DNA of 29,262 nt from JBOFFC01 sp051648405 (GCA_051648405.1 JBOFFC010000165.1:1-29262); one strand, 5' to 3'. Positions 1 through 8,250 are shown, counted from the stretch's first letter. Notes: generated by a model not told the origin, from the sequence alone. Numbers and translations are program-made.

Positions 1-30
1 CCCCCTGAAGGGGGAGGGGGATTCTTGGCG
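1..30. repeat. Partial palindromic repeat, CCCCCTGAAGGGGG family
   Basis: The window opens with the palindrome CCCCCTGAAGGGGG followed by a G-rich run and ATTCTTGG. The same core and the same ATTCTTGG/GTTCTTGG tail recur at 17940-17970, and the core recurs at 28949-28962. It is probably the right end of an element lying mostly outside the window. The remaining bases up to 124 show no gene and no clear promoter. Confidence 0.6.
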
Positions 31-124
31 CAGCGCTGACTCAAGAGGAACCGTGCTACTCGTGGCTCACTGTCTCGCTCGACTTGTGGCGCCCTGAATT
101 CGCGTCCACTGCCCGCTTCGCTTT

Positions 125-949
125 ATGCCCACCCCAACACCCACGATCGCGCTCGAGGTCCACGACCTGACGGTCGCGTACCGCCGGCGGCCCGTGTTGT
201 GGAACGTCGATTTCCTGGTCCCCGAGGGGCGGCTGGTGGGGATCGTGGGGCCCAACGGCGCCGGCAAGACGACGCTCATCAAGGCCGTGCTCGGACTCGT
301 GCCGATCACCAGCGGGCGTGTCGAGCTTTACGGCAAGCCCTACGCCGAGCAACGGAGCCTCGTCGGCTACGTGCCGCAGCGCGAGAGCGTCGATTGGGAT
401 TTCCCCGTCACGGTGCGCGACGTGGTGCTGATGGGGACCTACGGCCGGCTCGGCTGGTTGCGCTGGCCGGGCCGCACCGAGCGCGCCACCGCCGACCGCT
501 GCCTCGAGCAGGTCGGCCTCGCCGGCTACGAAGACCGCCAGATCAGCCAGCTCTCGGGCGGGCAGCAGCAGCGGGTGTTCCTGGCGCGGGCGCTGGCGCA
601 GGACGCCCGTGTTTACTTCATGGACGAGCCGTTCGCGGGAGTCGATGCGGCGACCGAAGGGGCGATCCTCACGCTGCTGCGCGAGCTCCGCGCGGCGGGG
701 AAGACGGTGTTCGTGGTCCACCACGACTTGCAGACCGTCCGCGACTACTTCGACGACGTGATCCTGCTGAACCTGCGCCTCGTGGCGAGCGGCCCGATCG
801 GCGAGGTCTTCACCCCCGAGAACCTGCAGCGGACCTACGGCGGTCGGCTGACGATCCTCGACCAAGCGGCCGAGGCGGTCGCGCGGCGTCAGACCGTCGG
901 GGACCCCGCGCCGGGCGCGGGCGCCAAAGTCGCGGGGGGGCCGCCGTGA
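125..949 (+). CDS. Metal ABC transporter ATPase (Mn/Zn/Fe type)
   Basis: ATP-hydrolysing subunit of a TroB/MntB/ZnuC-type importer, acting on the cytoplasmic face of the inner membrane. The 274-residue protein shows Walker A GPNGAGKTT, a Q-loop in the context VPQRESVDWDFP (the WDFP form is typical of the Mn/Zn/Fe subfamily), signature LSGGQQQR, Walker B VYFMDEPFAG and the H-loop histidine in VVHHDL. The start is the first ATG of the frame and lacks an obvious Shine-Dalgarno, so a slightly different start is possible. Its TGA overlaps the GTG of the next gene, so ATPase and first permease are translationally coupled. The solute-binding protein expected for such importers is not in the window and may lie just upstream. 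The substrate (Mn, Zn or Fe) cannot be fixed from sequence. Confidence 0.93.
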   Translation: MPTPTPTIALEVHDLTVAYRRRPVLWNVDFLVPEGRLVGIVGPNGAGKTTLIKAVLGLVPITSGRVELYGKPYAEQRSLVGYVPQRESVDWDFPVTVRDVVLMGTYGRLGWLRWPGRTERATADRCLEQVGLAGYEDRQISQLSGGQQQRVFLARALAQDARVYFMDEPFAGVDAATEGAILTLLRELRAAGKTVFVVHHDLQTVRDYFDDVILLNLRLVASGPIGEVFTPENLQRTYGGRLTILDQAAEAVARRQTVGDPAPGAGAKVAGGPP

Positions 950-2250
950 TCGCCCTGCCGTTGGCGGTGAAGGTGGCCCTCGGCGCCGGGCTGCTCGGGG
1001 CGACCGCGGGGGTCGTTGGCGTTTACGCGGTGCTGCGCCGTCGCGCGCTGCTGGGGGACGTGCTGGCCCACGCCGCGCTCCCCGGGGTTTGCCTCGCGTT
1101 CCTGGTGGCCGGCGTGCGCGAGGCGGGCCCGCTGGCGCTGGGGGCGCTCGCCACCGGCCTCGCCAGCGTGTTCTGCGTCGCGCAAATCCGCCGCTGGACG
1201 CGCACCCGCGAGGACGCGGCGCTAGGCGTCGTGTTGAGCACGTTCTTCGGCGCCGGCGTGCTGCTGCTGTCGGTGATCCAGAAGTCGGGGGGGGGCGCGC
1301 AAGCGGGTCTCGACAGCTACCTCTTCGGCGAGGTGGCGAGCCTCACCTCGCGCGACATCGGTCAGCTCGCGGTCGCGGCGCTGGTCGCGCTCGTCGCCGT
1401 GGTCCTGCTGCACAAGGAGCTCAAGCTGTTCGCCTTCGACGAAGGCTTCGCCCGCGCGCAGGGCTGGCCCGTCGTGTGGCTCGACTTCGCCGTGATGGCC
1501 TCGGTCGCAGCGGTCGTGGTCCTCGGCCTGCCGGTGTGCGGCGTGGTGCTGATCGCGGCGATGCTGATCTTCCCGGCGGCCACCGCGCGGTACTGGACCG
1601 ACCGGCTGTCGCGGCTCGTCGCACTCGCGGGTCTGTTCGGTGCGCTCGCCGGGGGGCTCGGGGTGCTGGTCGCGAGCCCGGCTTTCGCGCACGCCCTTCC
1701 TGCGGTGCTCCGCGGCCCTTCGTTGCCTCCGCCGGGGCCGACGATCGTCCTCACCGCCGCGGTCCTGTTCGTGCTCAGCCTCTGCTTCGCTCCGCAGCGG
1801 GGGCTCGTTGCGGCGGGTGTCCGGCAAGGGCGGCTGCGGCGGCGCGTGCGGCGCGAGCACCTGCTGCGTGGCCTCTACGAGGCGACCGAAGCGCACGGTC
1901 CCGCCGATCGCGTCGTCAGCGACACCGAGCTCGGTGCGCGCTACGGCGACCCTCCTTCCGTCGCGCAGCCGACGATCGCGGCGGCAGAGCGCGACGGGTT
2001 CGTCGATCGCTCGGCGGGGGGCGTGCGCCTGACGGCGCGCGGCCTCGCCGACGCGCGGCGTGTGACCCGCACCCACCGGCTGTGGGAGCTCTACCTGGTT
2101 CGCTACGCGTCGATCGCGGTCGATCACGTCGATCGCGACGCCGACGACGTCGAGCACCTGCTGCCCCCGGAGCTCGTCGATCGGCTCGAAGCCGAGCTCG
2201 TCGCGCGCGGCGACGGGGTCCCCGCTTCTCCCCACGAGTTGGGGGCCTGA
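946..2250 (+). CDS. Metal ABC permease with C-terminal DtxR/MntR-like domain (first copy)
   Basis: Membrane subunit of the metal importer, 434 residues from a GTG that overlaps the ATPase stop. Residues 1-290 are a multi-span ABC-3 family permease with the signature LLGDVLAHAALPG. From about residue 299 (base 1840) the protein leaves the membrane and continues into a segment resembling DtxR/MntR regulators: a winged-helix-like stretch ending LTARGLADA, then THRLWELYL and DADDVEHLLP. His377, Asp400, Glu403 and His404 align with the metal ligands His77, Glu99, Glu102 and His103 of MntR, with Asp replacing the first Glu. Chlamydia YtgCR is a known permease-repressor fusion of this kind. The usual permease is under 300 residues, so the tail is a real addition. 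Whether it binds DNA or only senses metal is unknown. Confidence 0.9.
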   Translation: MIALPLAVKVALGAGLLGATAGVVGVYAVLRRRALLGDVLAHAALPGVCLAFLVAGVREAGPLALGALATGLASVFCVAQIRRWTRTREDAALGVVLSTFFGAGVLLLSVIQKSGGGAQAGLDSYLFGEVASLTSRDIGQLAVAALVALVAVVLLHKELKLFAFDEGFARAQGWPVVWLDFAVMASVAAVVVLGLPVCGVVLIAAMLIFPAATARYWTDRLSRLVALAGLFGALAGGLGVLVASPAFAHALPAVLRGPSLPPPGPTIVLTAAVLFVLSLCFAPQRGLVAAGVRQGRLRRRVRREHLLRGLYEATEAHGPADRVVSDTELGARYGDPPSVAQPTIAAAERDGFVDRSAGGVRLTARGLADARRVTRTHRLWELYLVRYASIAVDHVDRDADDVEHLLPPELVDRLEAELVARGDGVPASPHELGA

Positions 2251-2253
2251 CCC

Positions 2254-3546
2254 GTGTCGCTGTTGGACTTAGTGAGCTCGATCGACTTCCGCGCCGCCGC
2301 GGTGGCAGCCGTCGCGAGCGTCGCCTGTGCGCTCGTCGGCTCGATGCTCGTCGTCCGGCGCCAGAGCATGCTGGGGGACGCCCTCTCGCACGCGGTGCTG
2401 CCGGGGATCGCGGTGGCGTTCCTCGCCACGGGGAGCCTCGCCCCTGGGCCGATGCTCGCCGGCGCCGTGGGGTCGGGGCTGGTTACGGCCTTCGCGGCCG
2501 AGACGCTGCGCCGTCGCGGCGGGGTGGGGGCCGACGCGGCCTTGGGGATCGCCTACACGGCGATGTTCGCGCTGGGGGTGGTGCTCGTGAAGCAGCGGCT
2601 CGACGGCGCGCACTTCGACGTCGCCTGCGTCTACGAGGGGTCCCTGTTGCACGCGGCGCTCGACACGGTGTCGTTCGCCGGCGTCGAGGCGCCCCGCGCG
2701 CTCTGGTCGGCGCTCGCCGCCCTGGGGCTCGTGCTGGGGGTCTACGCCGCGCTCTGGAAGGAGCTCAAGCTTTGCGCGTTCGACTCGGCGCTGGCGACCA
2801 CGATGGGCTACTCGGCGGGCGCGGTCCACTACCTGCTGATGGCGCTCGTCGCCGTGACGGCGGCCGTCGCGATCGAAGCGGTCGGGGCGATCCTGGTCGT
2901 GGCGATGATGATCACCCCGGCGGCGACCGCGCAGCTCTTGTCGCACCGCCTGGCGCCGATGACCGCGCTCGCGGCGCTGATCGCGGCGACGACGGCCGTC
3001 GGCGGCTACGCGCTCGCCGTCTGGTTCGACGTCTCGCCGGCCGGCGCCATCGCGTCGCTCGCCGGGGTGGTCTACGCGATCGCCGCGCTGGTGTCCCCTT
3101 CGAGCGGCGTCGTCGCGAAACTCGTCGATGCGTTCCGCCTCGCGCAGCGGGTCCGGCGCGACGACATCGTGGGCCTCGTCTATCGGCACGAAGAGCATGG
3201 GGGTAGCGCGCCCCTGCCGGTCGCCGACGTGCTCGCGGCGGTCGGCTCCGGGTTTTCGACGAACTGGGCGCTCTGGCGGCTCGCCCAGCGGGGGAGCGTC
3301 CACCGCACCCCCGAAGGCCTGCGGCTGACGGACGAAGGGCGCGTGGCTGCCGAGCGCCTGGTGCGCTCGCACCGGCTGTGGGAGGCGTACCTCGTCGAGA
3401 CGGTCGGCTTGCCGAGCGATCACGTCCACGCCGCGGCCGACTTGGTCGAGCACTTCGTCGATCCGGCGCTCGAAGCGGACCTTCGCTCGACGCTCGGCGA
3501 CGCGCCGCTCGACCCGCACGGGCGGCCGATCCCTTCCCGCGACTGA
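2254..3546 (+). CDS. Metal ABC permease with C-terminal DtxR/MntR-like domain (second copy)
   Basis: Second membrane subunit of the same importer, 430 residues, starting at a GTG three bases after the previous stop. Residues 1-290 are the permease with signature MLGDALSHAVLPG, the hallmark of the ZnuB/TroC/MntC family. From about residue 299 (base 3148) a DtxR-like tail follows: a helix-turn-helix-like region ending LTDEGRVAAERL, then SHRLWEAYLVETVGL, ADLVEHF and a closing DPHGRPIP. The last motif and the His373/Asp396/Glu399/His400 pattern match the metal-binding dimerisation domain of DtxR-family regulators. It therefore has the clearest regulator signature of the two permeases. The two tails may form a dimer, since ABC permeases work in pairs; that is inference. 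Confidence 0.9.
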   Translation: MSLLDLVSSIDFRAAAVAAVASVACALVGSMLVVRRQSMLGDALSHAVLPGIAVAFLATGSLAPGPMLAGAVGSGLVTAFAAETLRRRGGVGADAALGIAYTAMFALGVVLVKQRLDGAHFDVACVYEGSLLHAALDTVSFAGVEAPRALWSALAALGLVLGVYAALWKELKLCAFDSALATTMGYSAGAVHYLLMALVAVTAAVAIEAVGAILVVAMMITPAATAQLLSHRLAPMTALAALIAATTAVGGYALAVWFDVSPAGAIASLAGVVYAIAALVSPSSGVVAKLVDAFRLAQRVRRDDIVGLVYRHEEHGGSAPLPVADVLAAVGSGFSTNWALWRLAQRGSVHRTPEGLRLTDEGRVAAERLVRSHRLWEAYLVETVGLPSDHVHAAADLVEHFVDPALEADLRSTLGDAPLDPHGRPIPSRD

Positions 3547-3552
3547 CTTACG

Positions 3553-3656
3553 GAAGCTTGACAGGATTACAGGATGAAGGACGCGATCTACAGGAAAAGC
3601 GACGACGACGAAATCCTGTCGATCCCTTCCTACATCCTGTAATCCTGTCAAGCTTC
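3553..3656. repeat. Long hairpin between convergent genes
   Basis: The arms 3553-3576 and 3633-3656 are perfectly complementary over 24 bases. Pairing continues inward so that 39 of 43 positions of 3553-3595 and 3614-3656 can pair by my hand alignment, leaving an 18-base loop. The sequence is built from the phrase ACAGGATTACAGGAT and its complement, a style of dispersed repeat common in planctomycete-like genomes. It lies between the second permease and nfo, which converge here. The last two codons and the stop of nfo lie inside the right arm. It is a plausible bidirectional terminator or mRNA 3'-end protector. Confidence 0.9.
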
Positions 3657-4502
3657 GAGCCCACGCAGGACGCGGAGGTTGACCACGTCGAGGTCCTCAC
3701 CCTCCTGCTGGCCCTTGGGCGTTTCGAGGTACATCGGCGTGTCGGCGAAGCGCCGGTCGTTCATCAGGTGGCGGAACGGCTCGAGGCCCATCTGGCCTCC
3801 GCCGATGGCCGCGTGGCGATCGACGCGCGAGCCGAGCGGCTTCACGCTGTCGTTGAGGTGCAGCGCCTTGACGCGCCCGACGCCCACTGCGCGGTCCAGC
3901 GCATCGACCGTCGCCTCGTACTCGGCCCGCGTCTCCATCGCGTAGCCCGCGGCAAAGGCGTGGCACGTGTCGATGCACACGCCGAGCCGCTCGGGCTCGG
4001 CGACTTGCGCCACGATCGCCCCCAGATGCTCGAAGCGCCAGCCGAGGTTTGACCCCTGCCCCGCCGTGTTCTCGAGCAGCACCTGCGCGGTCGCCTTCGG
4101 CAGGCGGCGGTGGACTTCGTCGAGCCCGGCGGCGATCCGCGCCAGGCCTGCTTCCTCGCTGCTGGTGGTGAAGGCCCCCGGGTGGGCGACCACATAAGGA
4201 ATGCCGAGGAGCGCCGCGCGCTCGAGCTCCACAACGAGCGCCGCGACCGACTTCTCCCACAGCGCGTCGTCGGGCGAGCCGAGGTTTATCAAGTACGAGT
4301 CGTGCGCGATCGGCTGCGAGATCCCGAGCCGCCCGAGCGCTTCGCGGAACGCGGCGACGTGCGCGGGTTCGAGCGGCTTGGCGTTCCACTGGTTGTTGTT
4401 CTTCGTGAAGAGCTGCACGCAGTCGCACCCCGCCGCGTGCGCCGCCTCGACCGCCTTGTACGCCCCGCCGGCGATCGACATGTGGGCGCCGAGCTGGGGC
4501 AT
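3648..4502 (-). CDS. nfo: Endonuclease IV (deoxyribonuclease IV)
   Basis: AP endonuclease of base-excision repair; it cleaves the phosphodiester 5' of abasic sites in DNA and acts in the cytoplasm. At 284 residues it matches the usual length (about 280-285). It is a TIM-barrel metalloenzyme with the N-terminal LGAHMSIAGG and the zinc-ligand patches HDSYLINLGSP, VVAHPGAF, LLENTAGQG, CIDTCHAFAAGY, LHLNDS, a VDRHAAIGGG patch and YLETPKG, all in the expected order. The ATG start fits the family N-terminus. The gene runs in the same direction as the P-type ATPase upstream (stop 4551, 48 bases away), so the two may be cotranscribed. Its 3' end reads into the long hairpin at 3553-3656. Confidence 0.96.
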   Translation of the reverse strand: MPQLGAHMSIAGGAYKAVEAAHAAGCDCVQLFTKNNNQWNAKPLEPAHVAAFREALGRLGISQPIAHDSYLINLGSPDDALWEKSVAALVVELERAALLGIPYVVAHPGAFTTSSEEAGLARIAAGLDEVHRRLPKATAQVLLENTAGQGSNLGWRFEHLGAIVAQVAEPERLGVCIDTCHAFAAGYAMETRAEYEATVDALDRAVGVGRVKALHLNDSVKPLGSRVDRHAAIGGGQMGLEPFRHLMNDRRFADTPMYLETPKGQQEGEDLDVVNLRVLRGLEA

Positions 4503-4550
4503 CGCTGGTTCCGATCGGTTGGGTGTGGCCGCATCGACGACGTGGTCGTA

Positions 4551-6464
4551 CTAGTGCGCCGTTGGCGCGTTGACGGCGGACGGCGGCGCGAAGTCGGTCA
4601 GCTCGCGCGGCGGGATCGCGGCCCGCAGCGCGTTGAAGATGGCGAGCACGTCGATCAGCTCTTGACCGACCGCGCCGGCGACGGGTGACAGCAGCCCGAA
4701 ACTCGCCACCCCCATCCCGACCACGCTCAGCGCCATCCCGCCGACGGCGCTCTCCAGCGCGATCCTCCGCATCCTCCCGCTAATGTGCATGAACTCATCG
4801 ACCTTCTCCAGGGAGCTGTCCATGATGACAACCCCCGCCGATTCGGTCGTGATGTCGCTGTGTTGGCCGATCGCGACGCCGACGGTCGCGGACATCAGCG
4901 CGGGGGCGTCGTTGATCCCGTCACCGACGTACAGAGTACGGGCCTTGGCCGTCTCGGCGCGGACGATCACCACCTTTTCTTCGGGCGTCTTCTCGGCGTG
5001 GACCTCGTCGATGCCCAGCTGCTCGGCCAGGTACCGGACCTCCGACTCCCGGTCACCGGAGACGATCATCACCCGGTCGAAGTCGTGGCGCGGGTTCAAG
5101 TGGCGGATGAACGACGCCCCCTCGGCCCGCGGCTCGTCGCGGAAGCGGTAGGCCGCCGCGTACCGTCCGTCGATGACCACGAAGCACTCCAGTCCCCCGG
5201 CGTGGGCTGGCATCGACTCGGCGCCCTCGACCGGGTTCTTGGCCAGCGCACCGCGGCTGGCGATCCGCACGGCGCGCCCACCGACCACGCCGCGGACCCC
5301 CTCGCCGGGGGGCTCGCTGATTTCGGCGACGTCCTGCAGTGGAAGGCCGGCGGCCTCGCCCGCCGCCAGCACGGCGACGGCGAGCGGGTGCTTCGAGTAG
5401 CGCTCGAGGCTGGCCACCAGCGCCAGCACGCGGTTGGCGTCGGCCCCGGGCGCCATCACCTGCTCGGTCAGGCGGGGGCGACCGTAGGTGAGCGTCCCCG
5501 TTTTATCGAAGATCGCTGTCCGGCAGGTGGCGATCGTCTCGAGCACCGCCGGGTTCTTGACGACGATCCCGCGCCGCGCGCACAGCGAGATCGCGCCGAT
5601 GATGGCGATCGGGATCGCGATCAACAGCGGGCAGGGGGTCGCGACCACCAGCACCGCCAAGAAGCGCGTCGACTCGCCGCTGACCGCCCACGCGGCCAGC
5701 GCGATAAGCACGGCGAGCGGCGTGTAGTAGGCGCCCAGCGTGTCGCCGAGTCGCCGCATCCGCGGGCGGTTCTCTTCGGCCGTGTGCATGACGCGCATGA
5801 TCTTGGCGTAGCGTGAGTCGGCCGCCGGGCGCGTTGCGCGGATCGTCAGCGCCGCGTCGCCGTTGACCGCGCCGGAGATCACCTCCGACCCCGGCGCCTT
5901 CGCCATGCGGAACGGCTCGCCGGTGAGGAACGACTCGTCCATCGCCCCACGCCCTTCCGAGACCACCCCATCGACGGGGCAGGCCTCGTGCGGGAAGACG
6001 ACCAGCGTGTCGCCGACCGCCACGTCGCTCAGCGGGACGTCGCGCAGCGAACCACTCTCGTTGCGGTGGGCGACCGACGGCATCCGCTGCGCCAGCGCCC
6101 TGAGGACCGACGAGGCGCTGCCGAGCGCGTACGCTTCGAGCGCCTCGCCCCCGGATAGCATCAGCACCACCAACGCCCCCGCGAGATGCTCCCCGAGGAG
6201 CGTCGCGGTCACGATCGAGATGCCCGCGAGCAGGTCCGACCCGAAGTCGAGCCGCGCGAGCTTGAGCCCCAGCCCGTACAGCAGCGGGATGCCCCCCAAC
6301 ACCAAGACGGCCCACAGCGGGGCGTCGGGCCAAGGGTCCGGCGAGCGCAGGCCGTATCGCAGCAGTAGGTGGAGCGCTATCCCGGCGGCCGCGAGCGCGG
6401 CGATCGCCACCATGCCCCGCTCCCCGCGTCCCCCGTCCGGCGGTCGCGTTCTCTCGTCGGCCAT
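4551..6464 (-). CDS. Heavy-metal P1B-type ATPase (TPC type)
   Basis: Inner-membrane cation-transporting ATPase of about 637 residues. It has membrane spans near residues 18-37, 50-70 and 78-105, an actuator domain with the TGE of SFLTGEP (residue 181), the transmembrane metal motif TPC at 276-278, phosphorylation site DKTGTLT (Asp320), the P1B HP locus in SKHPLAVA and the hinge GDGINDAP. TPC in place of CPC is the mark of the subgroup proposed to move Ni/Fe rather than Cu or Zn/Cd; the ion remains unproven. No N-terminal heavy-metal-associated domain and no C-terminal hemerythrin domain is present. An open frame extends upstream to 6830, but ATG 6464 has AAGG nine bases upstream, and the extension runs through a dispersed repeat. 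ATG 6470 (MSMADE) is the alternative start. Confidence 0.93.
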   Translation of the reverse strand: MADERTRPPDGGRGERGMVAIAALAAAGIALHLLLRYGLRSPDPWPDAPLWAVLVLGGIPLLYGLGLKLARLDFGSDLLAGISIVTATLLGEHLAGALVVLMLSGGEALEAYALGSASSVLRALAQRMPSVAHRNESGSLRDVPLSDVAVGDTLVVFPHEACPVDGVVSEGRGAMDESFLTGEPFRMAKAPGSEVISGAVNGDAALTIRATRPAADSRYAKIMRVMHTAEENRPRMRRLGDTLGAYYTPLAVLIALAAWAVSGESTRFLAVLVVATPCPLLIAIPIAIIGAISLCARRGIVVKNPAVLETIATCRTAIFDKTGTLTYGRPRLTEQVMAPGADANRVLALVASLERYSKHPLAVAVLAAGEAAGLPLQDVAEISEPPGEGVRGVVGGRAVRIASRGALAKNPVEGAESMPAHAGGLECFVVIDGRYAAAYRFRDEPRAEGASFIRHLNPRHDFDRVMIVSGDRESEVRYLAEQLGIDEVHAEKTPEEKVVIVRAETAKARTLYVGDGINDAPALMSATVGVAIGQHSDITTESAGVVIMDSSLEKVDEFMHISGRMRRIALESAVGGMALSVVGMGVASFGLLSPVAGAVGQELIDVLAIFNALRAAIPPRELTDFAPPSAVNAPTAH

Positions 6465-6584
6465 CGACATCGACCTTATCGAGAGGGCGGGGGCAAGCAG
6501 CACTCCCGCAGCGTACCGCATTCGGTCATCCGCCGTGCGCGCGGGCGCAGCTCCGTGACCGTCTAGCGAGCGACCGACGGCAAC

Positions 6585-6797
6585 GGGAACCGCCACGACG
6601 CCACGAGCGCCAAGGACGCGGAGACGCGAAAAGAACAGCCGCCGATGCACGCAGATCAACGCGGATGGAGGACGTTCAGCCTTCGTCCGTTCCCTGTTCG
6701 TCCGTGTCTGCGAGCATCTGCGTTCATCCGCGGCCATTCTTCTTCCTTCTCTTCTGCCGTCGCGATCCTTGGCGCTCTTGGCGTCGTGGTGGTTCCC
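6585..6797. repeat. Composite inverted repeat (CCACGACGCCAAGAGCGCC family)
   Basis: The outer arms 6585-6620 and 6761-6797 are reverse complements apart from two mismatches and one indel; the core is CCACGACGCCAAGAGCGCC. Inside lies a second inverted pair near 6649-6668 and 6714-6732, based on CGCGGATGAACGCAGATG. The same outer family forms the perfect inverted repeat at 23530-23710. Both phrases look like dispersed planctomycete repeats rather than genes. Confidence 0.8.
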
Positions 6798-6853
6798 GTA
6801 CTTGCGAGTGCGATTCGATTGCAGGTGCATCGCCAGCGGCCCGGCTCGCGACC

Positions 6854-6862
6854 TGCTATCCT
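6854..6862 (+). promoter_or_regulatory. Extended -10 promoter for rnpB
   Basis: TGC-TATCCT at 6854-6862 fits a TGn-extended -10 element. It ends seven bases before the predicted 5' end of RNase P RNA near 6870. No good -35 box is present at the usual distance, which suits an extended -10 promoter. The position relative to the RNA supports the call; it has not been mapped. Confidence 0.55.
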
Positions 6863-6869
6863 AGAAGTT

Positions 6870-7326
<457 letters not shown>

Positions 7327-7364
7327 CTTGTTTGCCGTGGGTTTATTTCGCGACGTGCGCGCGG

Positions 7365-7404
7365 CGCCGCCCCGGGCGAGGGGTGGGGGTCGCCCGGGGC
7401 GGCG
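7365..7404. terminator. Hairpin between convergent rnpB and the ribbon-helix-helix gene
   Basis: The 15-base arms 7365-7379 (CGCCGCCCCGGGCGA) and 7390-7404 are perfectly complementary, with a G-rich 10-base loop. The hairpin lies 38 bases after rnpB and 26 bases after the stop of the minus-strand gene. There is no strong U tract on either side, although TTTATTT precedes it on the plus strand. A role as a shared terminator or RNA processing barrier is inferred. Confidence 0.6.
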
Positions 7405-7429
7405 TCTGTCCGCACGCCTGCGGGGTCGG

Positions 7430-7987
7430 TCAGTAGGCCGGCTTGTAGCCCGAGGCCGTCTCGGTCGGAGCAGCGCTAGCAACGACCGGCGCGGGGCTGG
7501 TGCGGCGCTTCGGCGCCACGGTCTGGTCGGCCGGGACCATCTCCTGGTCAACGACCTGCAGCAGCTTCGAGATGCAGAGCTTGTTCATGCTGGTCCGCAG
7601 GTCGTGGGCCTCGGTCCGCAGGTACTCGTGCATGCTCTTGGGGAGCCGCACGGTAATGACCCGGGTCGGCTCGCTCTCGGTGTCGGCGCTCGCCTTGTTC
7701 TCGCGGAGACGCACGAGCATCTTCTGGATCTCGGCGTACTCGCCCGACTTCTCGAACTCGGTGAGGTCGTCGAAGCTCGGCAGGGTCCGCCGAACCACGC
7801 CCTCGATACCGAGGACTTCGCGGAAGAAGGTCACCCAATCGGGGTCCTGCCGGTACATCCGGTCGGCGACCGTGAGGAGCTGCTGGTAGGTGGCGTTGCC
7901 GGCGCCGGTAGCGGCGCTTCCGGCGGGCGAGGTGGCGTGGCCGTTGGTAGAAGCGGTCGAGGGGGTCGCGTTCGTCGCGGTAAGCAC
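7430..7987 (-). CDS. Orphan ribbon-helix-helix (HicB/Arc-like) protein
   Basis: A 185-residue protein in three parts. The N-terminal 30 residues are low-complexity Ala/Thr/Ser/Asn. The middle is a helical region (about 33-95) beginning TYQQLLTVADRMYRQDP and containing DWVTFFREVLGIEGVVR. The third part is a ribbon-helix-helix-like segment (about 110-150: RVITVRLPKSMHEYLRTEAH, then MNKLCISKLL), followed by a Pro/Ala tail. RVITVRLP is the usual beta-strand of Arc/HicB-type DNA-binding proteins. The start is GTG 7987 because GGAG lies eight bases upstream; the frame runs open further upstream without a ribosome site. No toxin gene is adjacent, so it is more likely a stand-alone regulator than an antitoxin. 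Function is not assigned. Confidence 0.8.
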   Translation of the reverse strand: MLTATNATPSTASTNGHATSPAGSAATGAGNATYQQLLTVADRMYRQDPDWVTFFREVLGIEGVVRRTLPSFDDLTEFEKSGEYAEIQKMLVRLRENKASADTESEPTRVITVRLPKSMHEYLRTEAHDLRTSMNKLCISKLLQVVDQEMVPADQTVAPKRRTSPAPVVASAAPTETASGYKPAY

Positions 7988-7995
7988 GGGCGTGT

Positions 7996-7999
7996 CTCC
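7996..7999 (-). promoter_or_regulatory. Shine-Dalgarno deciding the GTG start of the ribbon-helix-helix gene
   Basis: Read on the minus strand, GGAG is followed by eight bases and then GTG (7985-7987). No comparable site precedes the upstream ATG at 8068, so the first 27 codons of the longer frame are rejected. Confidence 0.65.
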
Positions 8000-8250
8000 G
8001 TCCTGGCGTGCGGAAGGGCGGGGCCAACTCCAGCCCCACGCTGTCGGACGCATTCTGGAGGGCGCCAAACGGCCGGCCCTAACCTCCTTGCACTGCTGGC
8101 ACTTACAGCGAAACGGCCGCGGCGCCTATTCCGCGTCACCCCCTGCCCGTCCCTTGGGCGGCGGGGGTCTGCCCAAGAATTAGGCAGTCGGGTTTTCCCG
8201 CGACACGAAGTGTCCAGTCCAACAGGGCCCCGCCGACTTGAGGGATTCCT

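Larger units (their letters stand above)
6465..6869. other. Divergent intergenic region between the P-type ATPase gene and rnpB
   Basis: About 400 bases without a credible gene. It holds the composite inverted repeat 6585-6797 and, at its right end, the rnpB promoter. A phrase GTGACCGTCTAGCGAGCGACC-like near 6555-6576 resembles the repeat flanking hicAB. The open frames crossing it are repeat-derived. Confidence 0.6.

Noticed and set aside
1089..3206. Long plus-strand frame of about 705 codons through the permease genes
   Set aside because: Very Arg/Ala-rich, crosses two well-supported permease genes in another frame, and has no domain; a high-G+C shadow.
6465..6830. N-terminal extension of the P-type ATPase
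   Set aside because: Open only because of G+C bias and runs through the inverted repeat 6585-6797; a good Shine-Dalgarno precedes ATG 6464 instead.
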